Source of the DNA: JBKJVQ01 sp046717125
Lineage (GTDB): Bacteria > Pseudomonadota > Alphaproteobacteria > Rhizobiales > Methyloligellaceae
DNA: 12,144 bases
Reading direction: 5' to 3'
Assembly (NCBI GenBank): GCA_046717125.1
Contig: JBKJVQ010000103.1
Coordinates: 1-12,144 of the forward strand
Of this stretch, positions 1 through 6,568 are shown in pieces. Under the pieces are notes generated by a model that saw only the letters and a program-made list of their open reading frames with translations, was not told the DNA's origin and made no database searches. Positions within the stretch are counted from its first letter, which is position 1, and the number at the start of each line of letters is the position of its first letter. Made by a program: the position numbers and the translations under genes.

Positions 1-486
1 CGAAGGCGGTCGCGTCATCACCGAACATGAAGCGCCGGTTTCGCTTGAGCGTGATGTCGAGTGGCGGCGGGAGGGTCAGCGTCGCGGTGACGTTGAGGTG
101 GACATCGATGTCCTTCCAGCCGACGGGCACGATGACGCCGAAGCCTAGATTGCCGCCCAGCACTTTCTGCGGTGTGATCCAGGTGAGGGTCGGCGCATTG
201 ACATAGGCCTGGGCATCAAGCTCGATTTGCGCCTGGACATCTATCCGGCCAGGAAGCCGCCGCAGCGCGACACCTGCCGCGGCGTCGCCAGTAGCCTCGC
301 CGAAATAGTACAGATTGTAGTCTGTGACATAGATGCCTGGCGGCGGCACAAAGCCGGCCATCGAACCCTTTGAGCCAAGCAGGTAAAAGCCCGCGGCTTC
401 CTCGACGGCGCTGGCAGTTCCGGCTGGGCCAGGAGCCCCGTCACACACAACCCTGCAGCTACGAACACGGAATGGCTGCGCAGCAC
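1..486 (-). pseudogene. SphA/MetA-like outer-membrane protein, 5' part, apparently frameshifted
   Basis: The gene is cut by the left window edge. On the minus strand a GTG at 486 has an AGGGGG ribosome binding site (494-499, 7-base spacing). It starts a signal-peptide-like stretch of about 20 residues (a few polar or basic residues, then a hydrophobic run ending in LLA), but this frame stops at 241. From about 430 down to base 2 a different minus-strand frame is open without a stop. It reads like a mature outer-membrane protein, with EEAAGFYLLGSKGSMAG, then VPPPGIYVTDYNLYYFGEA and later GGNLGFGVIVPVGWKD. The GSxGxxAGxxPPPG start and alternating beta-type segments resemble the SphA / 'MetA-pathway of phenol degradation' transporter-like family (recalled, not searched). 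Joining the frames needs one indel near 380-440. It may be a decayed gene or a sequencing error. Another family of beta-barrel protein is possible. Confidence 0.6.
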
Positions 487-850
487 CGCAACACCCCCTA
501 CCGCGCGCTCGACAAGTGGCGTTCAATTTAGAACGGCGCGCGAAGTACGTGCAGTCGAAACTGGTGGTTTGGAAGTTTTCCCTGAACACCGTGGACCCGG
601 CGTTACGGTTGCGGCGTCTATTTTCTGTACTGCTCATGTTGGTTCGGCGCCATAGGCAGGGGTGCCTTGAGGCCGTCTGCATCCGCCTCGTCTGAGCGTT
701 TCGGTGCTAGCCCCATTCGCGCTCAGCCTGCTTCCGACGCTCCCTCCCTTCCAGGACTTCTCAGTCACAGTTTGATTTGACCCGTTGTTCCCGATTCGCT
801 CCTTGACCAGAGCGGCGGGTAATGTGCAAAACCCTTTGGGAATCGGCCAT
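487..850. other. Gene-free stretch
   Basis: This is about 360 bases between the SphA-like gene and tRNA-Pro. Both strands were read and no recognisable protein was found. The minus-strand open frames here run across the tRNA and have no family features. The right end must carry the tRNA-Pro promoter. A TTGACC at 803-808 is a possible -35 box, but no convincing -10 lies at the right distance. GANTC sites occur at 793-797 and 840-844. Confidence 0.5.
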
Positions 851-927
851 CGGGGCATAGCGCAGCCTGGTAGCGCACCTGCTTTGGGAGCAGGGGGTCG
901 CAAGTTCGAATCTTGCTGCCCCGACCA
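851..927 (+). tRNA. tRNA-Pro (anticodon UGG)
   Basis: The full cloverleaf can be folded by eye. The acceptor stem CGGGGCA pairs with TGCCCCG (917-923), followed by A and an encoded CCA (925-927). The anticodon stem CCTGC/GCAGG encloses the loop TTTGGGA, with TGG at 885-887. The T arm contains GTTCGAATC. The 77-base length and the C1 start are typical of bacterial tRNA-Pro. It lies 37 bases upstream of the NDUFS4-like gene and on the same strand. Confidence 0.97.
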
Positions 928-964
928 TTCGGCCGATCATGCATTCGTCGAGCGGAGGTAGCGG

Positions 965-1273
965 ATGACCGCGCGCATCTACAGACCCGCCAGGACGGCG
1001 ATGCAGTCGGGCCGTGCGCTCACGCGGGAATGGGTGCTGGAGTACGAGCCGGAGTCGCCTCGCAGGATCGAGCCGCTGATGGGCTGGACATCGTCGGCGG
1101 ACATGAAATCCCAGATCCGGATGATGTTCCCGACCGCGGAGGACGCGGCCGCCTATTGCTCGCGCAACGGCATCCCGTTCCGGATCGAGCAGCAGCCCGT
1201 CCGGCGCGAGCGGCGCGCCAAGTCGTACTCCGATAATTTCCGCTTCGGCCGTATCGGAAGCTGGACGCACTAG
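965..1273 (+). CDS. NDUFS4-like accessory subunit of respiratory complex I
   Basis: The 102-residue protein matches the 'ETC complex I subunit conserved region' family, the bacterial counterpart of mitochondrial NDUFS4 (18 kDa). Recognisable landmarks are MTARIYRPARTAMQSG at the N-terminus, EWVLEYEPE (22-30), PLMGWTSSADMKSQ (37-50) and the C-terminal SYSDNF and GSWTH. In the family this small peripheral protein sits on the membrane-extrinsic arm of NADH:ubiquinone oxidoreductase and stabilises it; it has no catalytic residues. There is no signal peptide or membrane segment, consistent with the cytoplasmic face. The start at 965 is supported by GGAGG at 954-958 with 6-base spacing. Length is normal for alphaproteobacterial members. 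It stands alone between two tRNA genes, away from any nuo gene in this window. Family identity is recalled from sequence; the role is inferred from it. Confidence 0.9.
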   Translation: MTARIYRPARTAMQSGRALTREWVLEYEPESPRRIEPLMGWTSSADMKSQIRMMFPTAEDAAAYCSRNGIPFRIEQQPVRRERRAKSYSDNFRFGRIGSWTH

Positions 1274-1274
1274 C

Positions 1275-1326
1275 CATCCCGAAAAGTGTGAAGCGGTTTT
1301 CGGATAGGATGATTCGGACGAAAACC
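1275..1326. repeat. Palindromic dispersed repeat with two alternative hairpins
   Basis: Directly after the NDUFS4-like stop codon lies CCGAAAA (1279-1285), an 11-base loop and TTTTCGG (1297-1303). Flanking AT/AT extends the stem if one C bulges. The right arm can also pair further on: GGTTTTCG (1295-1302) is perfectly complementary to CGAAAACC (1319-1326). The core strongly resembles a palindromic intergenic repeat I remember from many Hyphomicrobiales genomes. There is no T-tract, so it is not a classic intrinsic terminator, though it could stabilise the 3' end of the upstream mRNA. Confidence 0.65.
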
Positions 1327-1353
1327 CTTACCCGACCGACGCCTCAACAGCAC

Positions 1354-1430
1354 GACCCCGTAGCTCAGCCGGATAGAGCAAGTGCCTTCTAAGCACTAGG
1401 TCGCAGGTTCGAGTCCTGCCGGGGTCGCCA
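1354..1430 (+). tRNA. tRNA-Arg (anticodon UCU)
   Basis: The acceptor stem GACCCCG pairs with CGGGGTC (1420-1426), followed by G and an encoded CCA (1428-1430). The anticodon stem AGTGC/GCACT encloses CTTCTAA, with TCT at 1388-1390. The T arm contains GGTTCGAGTCC. It reads AGA codons, which are rare in a high-GC genome. Its 3' end is only 5 bases from the stop codon of the convergent metC gene, so any terminator must lie inside metC. Confidence 0.97.
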
Positions 1431-1435
1431 ATGCC

Positions 1436-2611
1436 CTAACGCATCGCCGCCATGCGCACGAAGCCCGCATTGAGATCGGCTTTCAGATCGTCGACATCGT
1501 CGAGGCCGATGTGGAAGCGGAGCGCAGGCCCTTCAGCATCCCATTGCGTGGCGGAACGATACGGGCGCGGATCGAATGGGATGACGAGGCTCTCGTAGCC
1601 GCCCCAGCTAAAGCCCATGCCGAACAGTTCAAGCCCATCGAGAAAGGCGGCAAGCTGCGCGCGTGAACACGGTTTGAGGACAACGGAGAAAAGACCGCTT
1701 GCGCCGGTGAAGTCGCGCTTCCAGATCGCGTGCCCCGGATCGTCCTCGAGTGCGGGATGGAGCACGCGCTCGACTTCCGGCCGCGCCTTCAGCCAGCGCG
1801 CCATGTCGAGTGCGGATCTCCCGTGGCGTTCGAGTCGGACATCCAGCGTACGCAGACCGCGCAGGGCAAGCCATGCATCCTCAGGTCCGGGGCAGAGGCC
1901 GAGATCGTCATGTGCGTTCTCGATAGCGGAGGCTGCGCGTTCATTGGCCGTGATGGCGCCGAGCATCGCGTCCGCATGGCCGACAATGTATTTGGTTGCC
2001 GCCTGGATCGAGATATCGGCGCCGTGGGTGAAAGGCGCGAAGTAGAGCGGCGTCGCCCAGGTGTTGTCGAGCACGACAAGCGCGCCGCCGCCATGCGCCG
2101 CTTTGGCGATGGCCGGAATGTCCTGCATCTCAAAAGTCTGCGAACCGGGCGACTCGCAGAACACGAGCCGCGTGCTAGGGCGCATCAGCTCCCCGATCCT
2201 CTCGCAGATCAGCGGATCGTAATAGACCGTCTCGACGCCAAGCCGCGCGAGTACGCGATCGCAGAAGCGGCGCGTCGGCCGATAGACGCTGTCCGAGACG
2301 AGGATTTGGTCGCCCGCGCGCACGAAGGCGAGCAGGGTGAGCGCGATGGCTGAGAGACCGGATGGCGTCAGCCAGGTGCGGTGGCCGCCTTCCAGTGCGC
2401 AGATCGCCTCCTCCAGCCCGCGGACGGTCGGCGTCCCGTGACGCCCGTAGGTGTAGTCTGCATCCGCCCGCTCCAGCGCGTCGAGCGTCGGGAAGATGAC
2501 TGTCGAGCCGCGATAGATGGCCGGGTTGACGAAACCGTGCTGGCGCGCGGGATCGCGCCCCTCATGCAGGATCCGCGTCGCCGCCCGCTTGCCGTCATGC
2601 TTCTTCTTCAT
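1436..2611 (-). CDS. metC: Cystathionine beta-lyase
   Basis: This PLP-dependent enzyme cleaves cystathionine to homocysteine, pyruvate and ammonia in methionine synthesis, in the cytoplasm. The 391-residue protein belongs to the Cys/Met-metabolism (fold type I) family and tracks E. coli MetC closely. It has YGRHGTPT (55-62, phosphate binding from the neighbouring subunit), LDNTWATPLYF (181-191; D182 binds the PLP ring nitrogen), SIQAATKYIVGHADAMLG with the Schiff-base lysine K207, WKRDFTGASGLFS, and SWGGYESL near the C-terminus. The ATG at 2611 was chosen. An upstream in-frame TTG at 2647 would add 12 residues of low-information sequence. The gene is last in the cysK-sseA-metC group, 78 bases after sseA. 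Side activity as a cysteine desulfhydrase is known in the family. Methionine gamma-lyase is less likely given the MetC-type C-terminal half. Confidence 0.93.
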   Translation of the reverse strand: MKKKHDGKRAATRILHEGRDPARQHGFVNPAIYRGSTVIFPTLDALERADADYTYGRHGTPTVRGLEEAICALEGGHRTWLTPSGLSAIALTLLAFVRAGDQILVSDSVYRPTRRFCDRVLARLGVETVYYDPLICERIGELMRPSTRLVFCESPGSQTFEMQDIPAIAKAAHGGGALVVLDNTWATPLYFAPFTHGADISIQAATKYIVGHADAMLGAITANERAASAIENAHDDLGLCPGPEDAWLALRGLRTLDVRLERHGRSALDMARWLKARPEVERVLHPALEDDPGHAIWKRDFTGASGLFSVVLKPCSRAQLAAFLDGLELFGMGFSWGGYESLVIPFDPRPYRSATQWDAEGPALRFHIGLDDVDDLKADLNAGFVRMAAMR

Positions 2612-2689
2612 GGCCGACCTGTCGCGCGCGCGGCCCCCGCCCGTCAAGACCGGCGCGGTGTCAGCTATCGGCGTAAAGCGGCGCGGGCC

Positions 2690-3583
2690 TTAAGAGACGC
2701 GCGCGAGCTTAGGGCGGACGCCACCGCCGGCCTCCGTGACGACGGGCAGGCTCGGGTTCGCGCCCCATTCCGCCCAGGAGCCGTCATAGACGGCGGCATG
2801 GCGATGGCCGAGCGAAGCAAGCGCAAGCGCGAGGATCCCGGCCGTGATGCCGGAACCGCACGTTGCCACCACAGGCCGGGCGATATCGACGCCGGCATCG
2901 GCGAAGAGCTGCATGATGTCGCCCGCGGGCTTCATGGTGCCTTCGGCCGTCACGAGCTGCGAATAGTGAAGGTTATGTGCGCCCGGCATGTGGCCGGAGC
3001 GAAGACCGTTGCGCGGCTCAGGCTCCGCGCCCGAAAAGCGGCCGGGCGAACGCGCATCGACGATCTGTGCGGAGCCGTTGAGGACGGCCTGCAGCACGTC
3101 TTCCTGATCGCGAACCAGCTCGCCATTGCGGCGCGACGAGAAATGACGCTCGAAGCGCGGCGGCGGCGCGCCTTCCTCGATTTCGCGGTTCTCGGCTGTC
3201 CACTTCTTCAGACCGCCGTCCAGGACGACGACGTCCGGCGCGCCCATGACGCGGAACGTCCACCAGACGCGCGCCGCCGAATACAGTCCGAGACTGTCGT
3301 AAACAACGATGCGGCAGCCGTCGCCGACGCCCATGCGCCGCATCCGCGAGGAAAATTTCTCGGGCGCAGGGAGCATGTGCGGAAACGGGCTCGACATATC
3401 GGCGATTTCGTCGATGTCGAAAAACAGCGCGCCGGGAATATGCCCCGCGACATATTCCTCGCGCGCGTTACGGCCTGCGTCCGGCATGTGCCACGAAGCG
3501 TCGAAAACGACGAGGTCCGGCGCATTCAGGCGCGTCGCCAGCCAGTCTGTGTCGACCAGCCATTCGTTGTTCATCGCGGTCAT
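2690..3583 (-). CDS. sseA: 3-mercaptopyruvate sulfurtransferase
   Basis: The 297-residue protein has two tandem rhodanese domains (about 8-138 and 155-285). Only the second carries the catalytic cysteine, C242 in ATCGSGITAGI. The CGSGxT loop is the signature of mercaptopyruvate sulfurtransferases; thiosulfate-specific rhodaneses have a CRxGxx loop. The family moves sulfur from 3-mercaptopyruvate, the transamination product of cysteine, to thiol or cyanide acceptors through an enzyme persulfide. Domain 1 keeps the typical AGHIPGALFFDID and DGGLKKW motifs. The ATG at 3583 has a strong GGAGG ribosome binding site 6 bases upstream; a second in-frame ATG at 3574 is a weaker choice. It follows cysK by 30 bases, which suggests co-transcription. 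No signal peptide is seen, so it is probably cytoplasmic. Confidence 0.93.
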   Translation of the reverse strand: MTAMNNEWLVDTDWLATRLNAPDLVVFDASWHMPDAGRNAREEYVAGHIPGALFFDIDEIADMSSPFPHMLPAPEKFSSRMRRMGVGDGCRIVVYDSLGLYSAARVWWTFRVMGAPDVVVLDGGLKKWTAENREIEEGAPPPRFERHFSSRRNGELVRDQEDVLQAVLNGSAQIVDARSPGRFSGAEPEPRNGLRSGHMPGAHNLHYSQLVTAEGTMKPAGDIMQLFADAGVDIARPVVATCGSGITAGILALALASLGHRHAAVYDGSWAEWGANPSLPVVTEAGGGVRPKLARVS

Positions 3584-3613
3584 TAGGCTCCTCCCTATGG
3601 CCGAGTCCGGAAT

Positions 3614-4648
3614 TTATTGATTCGCCGCAGTTGCGTTCGGCCGCACCTGAAGCCATTCCGGTACCGGCAATCCCTTCTTCCCGAGGAAGTCGGGATTATA
3701 CAGTTTGCTCTGATATCGTGTTCCCACATCGCAGAGCACCGTGACGATCATGTGGCCGGGGCCAAGCTCGCGCGCGAGGCGCATCGCCCCGGCAACGTTG
3801 ATTCCACTCGAACCGCCTAAGCAAAGCCCTTCTTCCGAAAGGAGATCGAATAGCACGGGCAGGGCCTCTTCGTCGGGTATCAAGAATGCGCTATCGACAG
3901 AAATATCGGCGATGATATCGGTCACGCGGCCGAGACCGATACCCTCCGCGATCGAGCCGCCATCGGTGGCCTTCGCTTCGCCCTTGGTGAAAAGGTTGAA
4001 CATGGCGGCGCCGCGCGGGTCGGCGCAGCCCACAACAATATCGGCGCGGCGCTCCTTCAGGAACGTCGAGACGCCGGCGAGCGTCCCGCCCGTACCTACG
4101 GAGCAGATGAAGGCGTCAACCTTTCCGCCGGTCTGCTCCCAGATCTCGGGGCCGGTCGAGACATAGTGTGCCTTGCGGTTATCGAGATTGTTCCACTGAT
4201 CGGCGAACAGCACGCCGTTCGGCTCGCCTGCGCGCAGATCGTCGGCCAGCCTGCGCGCGACATGCTGATAGTTGTCGGGGTTCGAGTAGGGAACCGCTGG
4301 GACTTCGATCAGCTCGGCGCCGAACAGCCTGAGCGCGTCCTTTTTCTCCTGGCTCTGCGTGTCCGGCATGACAATGGTTGTGCGGTAGCCGCGCGCGTTG
4401 GCGACGAGCGCAAGGCCGATCCCGGTGTTGCCGGCCGTCCCTTCAACGATCAGGCCGCCCGGCTTAAGGTCGCCGCGCGCCTCGGCCTCGAGGATCATCT
4501 GACGCGCGGGCCGGTCTTTCACCGACTGACCGGGATTGGCGAATTCGGCCTTGCCGAGAATCTCGCATCCGGTTTGCTCCGACGCGCGCCTCAGCCGGAT
4601 CAATGGCGTATTGCCGATGGCCTCGATAATGCCGTTGCGCGTATCCAA
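3614..4648 (-). CDS. cysK: Cysteine synthase (O-acetylserine sulfhydrylase family)
   Basis: This PLP enzyme of fold type II makes cysteine from O-acetylserine and sulfide. In the 344-residue protein, NPGQSVKDR carries the Schiff-base lysine K44. GTAGNTG (70-76) is the substrate-binding loop, SVGTGGTLAG holds the PLP phosphate loop (185-189), and GGSSGIN (278-284) holds the serine near the pyridine nitrogen. The loop is GTAGNTG where E. coli CysK has TSGNTG. Together with EVPAVPYSNPDNYQHVARR this resembles the alphaproteobacterial and fungal mitochondrial cysteine synthase branch (from memory), so the CysK label is by function rather than strict orthology. The start is TTG at 4648, the only in-frame start that keeps the conserved AIGNTPL N-terminus; no clear ribosome binding site was found. 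It is the first gene of the sulfur operon. Cystathionine beta-synthase is less likely, since there is no heme or CBS domain. Confidence 0.9.
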   Translation of the reverse strand: MDTRNGIIEAIGNTPLIRLRRASEQTGCEILGKAEFANPGQSVKDRPARQMILEAEARGDLKPGGLIVEGTAGNTGIGLALVANARGYRTTIVMPDTQSQEKKDALRLFGAELIEVPAVPYSNPDNYQHVARRLADDLRAGEPNGVLFADQWNNLDNRKAHYVSTGPEIWEQTGGKVDAFICSVGTGGTLAGVSTFLKERRADIVVGCADPRGAAMFNLFTKGEAKATDGGSIAEGIGLGRVTDIIADISVDSAFLIPDEEALPVLFDLLSEEGLCLGGSSGINVAGAMRLARELGPGHMIVTVLCDVGTRYQSKLYNPDFLGKKGLPVPEWLQVRPNATAANQ

Positions 4649-4760
4649 TTTCGGGGTGCCCTGGCGCGAAGAATCGGGGAGCGAAGGTCGGTCGGAACGT
4701 AGCGACGGGTATCAGTCGCCGCAAGTGGCGGGCCGACTACGCGCGACAACCGCCGGGACT

Positions 4761-4794
4761 AGCGGGGTCTGGAACGCGATGTTATAGACCCGCT
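4761..4794. repeat. Imperfect inverted repeat between cysK and tRNA-Leu
   Basis: AGCGGGGTCT (4761-4770) is complementary to AGACCCGCT (4786-4794) with one bulged G and a 15-base loop. It lies in the divergent intergenic region. A TATAGA hexamer (4783-4788) overlaps the right arm and could be a -10 box for tRNA-Leu, though no good -35 is seen. It could be an operator or chance. Confidence 0.3.
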
Positions 4795-4828
4795 CGCCAG
4801 CCGGATCGTCGTCGGCGCGAGCCGCAGC

Positions 4829-4913
4829 GCGGGCGTGGTGGAACTGGTAGACACGCCAGATTTAGGTTCTGGTGGCTTCGGCCATGGGGGTTCAAGTCCC
4901 TCCGCCCGCACCA
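4829..4913 (+). tRNA. tRNA-Leu (anticodon UAG)
   Basis: The acceptor stem GCGGGCG pairs with CGCCCGC (4903-4909), followed by A and an encoded CCA (4911-4913). The anticodon stem CCAGA/TCTGG encloses TTTAGGT, with TAG at 4863-4865. The long variable arm (about 4873-4886) marks it as class II, as expected for leucine. It lies 62 bases upstream of tig with no terminator between, so the two may share a transcript. Confidence 0.97.
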
Positions 4914-4975
4914 AGGCGTCTGGCGGCCGCTCCTCACTTCCGGCCATCGATTTCTGTTTGGATAGAGCTTCGTCA

Positions 4976-6454
4976 ATGCAAGTCACCGAAACCACGAATG
5001 ACGGCCTGAAACGTGAGCTGAAAGTCGTCGTCGGCGCGAAAGAACTTGAACGCAAGCTGGCAGAGCGTCTCGATCAGCTCAAGGATCGCGTCAAGCTCAA
5101 AGGTTTCCGTCCGGGCAAGGTGCCGGTCAACCATCTGCGCAAGGTCTATGGCCGTTCCGTCATGGCGGAAGTCGTGCAGCAGACGGTGGCGGAGACGAGC
5201 CAGAAAGCCATCACCGAGCGGCAGGAACGGCCGGCCTTCCAGCCGCGCATCGATCTGCCGACGGACGAGAGCGAGATCGACAACGTAATTTCGGGCGGAA
5301 GCGATCTGGCCTACACGATGTCGTTCGAAGTCTTGCCGAAGATCGAGGTGGTCGATCTCGGATCGCTGAACCTGGAGCGCCCCGTCGGCAAGGTGAGCGA
5401 CGAGGAAATCGAGAAGGCGATCGGACAACTCGTCGAGGGTAACGTCACTTACGAGACCAAGGATGGCGCTGCAGAAAACGGCGACCGGATCAAGCTCGAT
5501 TTCGTCGGCAGGGTCGACGGCGAGCCGTTCGAAGGCGGGAGCGCGGAAGATGCGGAAGTCGTGCTCGGCCGGGGCCGGTTCCTTCCCGGCTTCGAGGAGG
5601 GGCTGACCGGCGTTTCGGCCGGCGACGAAAACCGGATCGAGGTGCCGTTTCCAGAGGATTATCCGGCGGCCAATCTCGCCGGCAAGGAGGCGACGTTCGA
5701 AGTCAAGGTCAAAGAAGTCTCAAGGCCCAAGCTGCCGGCGGTCGACGAGGAGTTTGCCAAGGCGCTCGGCTTCGAGACGGTCGAGGCGCTACGCGAAGCG
5801 GTTCGGCAGCAGCTCCAGGGGCAGTACGACGCCGTGTCGCGCTCGAAGCTGAAGCGCGCCTTGCTCGACACGCTGAACGAGCGGCACAAGTTCGACCTGC
5901 CGCCTACGCTCGTCGACAACGAATTCGAGGCGATCTGGCGGCAGATCATGCAGGACCTCGAACGCGCCAAGAAGACGTTCGAGGACGAGAACACGACAGA
6001 GGACAAGGTGCGCGAGGAATATCGCGATATCGCCGAACGCAGGGTCCGGCTCGGTCTCGTTCTGTCGGAAGTGGGACAGGCGAATCAGGTAAAGGTGGCC
6101 GACGAGGAAGTGAACCGTTCGCTGCTCGAGCGCATCCGGCAGTTCCCCGGGCAGGAGCGGCAGGTTTACGACTTCTATCGTAACAATCCGCAGGCGCTGG
6201 CGGAAATACGCGCGCCGATCTATGAGGACAAGGTGGTCGACCTGATCCTGTCGCGCGCGACCGTGTCGGACCGCGAAGTGCCGCGAGAGGAGCTTTTCGC
6301 CGACGAGGACTATGACCATATAGATCACGATCATGCGCATCACGGGCACGATCACGACCATGCCGGGCACGTTCACGGACCCGACTGTGATCACGACCAT
6401 GACCATGACCATCATCACGGGCATGACCACGACCACGATCAGGCCAAAACCTAA
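4976..6454 (+). CDS. tig: Trigger factor, ribosome-bound chaperone and peptidyl-prolyl isomerase, with His-rich tail
   Basis: Trigger factor binds the ribosome near the tunnel exit and shields and folds nascent chains. The 492-residue protein has the N-terminal ribosome-binding domain with the signature GFRPGKVP (43-50), an FKBP-type isomerase domain (about 168-248; LDFVGRVDGEPFEGG and LPGFEEGLTG), and the helical C-terminal chaperone domain (about 255-440). An unusual tail follows: residues 448-487 contain 19 histidines alternating with aspartates, and the only cysteine of the protein, C471. The tail should bind metal ions, as the similar tail of SlyD does; this is inference. The ATG at 4976 was chosen because the frame upstream only reads through tRNA-Leu. 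The ribosome binding site is weak. It heads the tig-clpP-clpX-lon block. Confidence 0.96.
   Translation: MQVTETTNDGLKRELKVVVGAKELERKLAERLDQLKDRVKLKGFRPGKVPVNHLRKVYGRSVMAEVVQQTVAETSQKAITERQERPAFQPRIDLPTDESEIDNVISGGSDLAYTMSFEVLPKIEVVDLGSLNLERPVGKVSDEEIEKAIGQLVEGNVTYETKDGAAENGDRIKLDFVGRVDGEPFEGGSAEDAEVVLGRGRFLPGFEEGLTGVSAGDENRIEVPFPEDYPAANLAGKEATFEVKVKEVSRPKLPAVDEEFAKALGFETVEALREAVRQQLQGQYDAVSRSKLKRALLDTLNERHKFDLPPTLVDNEFEAIWRQIMQDLERAKKTFEDENTTEDKVREEYRDIAERRVRLGLVLSEVGQANQVKVADEEVNRSLLERIRQFPGQERQVYDFYRNNPQALAEIRAPIYEDKVVDLILSRATVSDREVPREELFADEDYDHIDHDHAHHGHDHDHAGHVHGPDCDHDHDHDHHHGHDHDHDQAKT
6317..6436 (+). repeat. Degenerate CAY/GAY repeats encoding the trigger factor His/Asp tail
   Basis: This coding stretch is dominated by CAT/CAC and GAT/GAC codons, with short runs of a GACCAT-like hexanucleotide (about 6391-6412). 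The mixed CAT/CAC and GAT/GAC usage shows divergence after any slippage expansion. Tail length may vary between strains. Confidence 0.7.
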
Positions 6455-6568
6455 GGCAGTCGCCAGTCAGCCGAATTCAGCCTGATCTGGCGCCCCGCTC
6501 GGCGGTGTGATTCACTCGTTTCCGTGGCGTGAGGCAAGCGGCCGCTGAGGCGGCAGGAGACAGACAAG

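Noticed and set aside
634..903. Minus-strand 89-residue open frame in the gene-free stretch
   Set aside because: It begins inside tRNA-Pro, has no family features, and there is no ribosome binding evidence.
851..927. tRNA-Pro as an integration site for a mobile element in the left part
   Set aside because: No integrase gene and no second copy of the tRNA 3' end were found in the window.
761..1270. Minus-strand 169-residue open frame
   Set aside because: It is antisense to the NDUFS4-like gene and to tRNA-Pro. Its ARFELATPCSQSRCATRL stretch is the well-known false protein read from the reverse of a tRNA gene.
2381..3586. Long plus-strand frame (401 codons) opposite metC and sseA
   Set aside because: It arises from GC-rich third positions on the antisense strand. 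It is rich in Arg, Ala and Asp and has no recognisable domain, while both opposite genes have complete catalytic motifs.
4835..4975. N-terminal extension of trigger factor starting MVELVDTPDLGSGG
   Set aside because: This is the translation of tRNA-Leu itself, a common false extension. The true start is the ATG at 4976.
4782..4976. Minus-strand 64-residue open frame with GRRDLNPHGRSHQNLNLA
   Set aside because: It is the reverse-strand reading of tRNA-Leu, another standard false protein.
6317..6436. Short regular repeats that might suggest a CRISPR or minisatellite
   Set aside because: They are in frame within tig, have no spacers, and simply encode alternating His and Asp.
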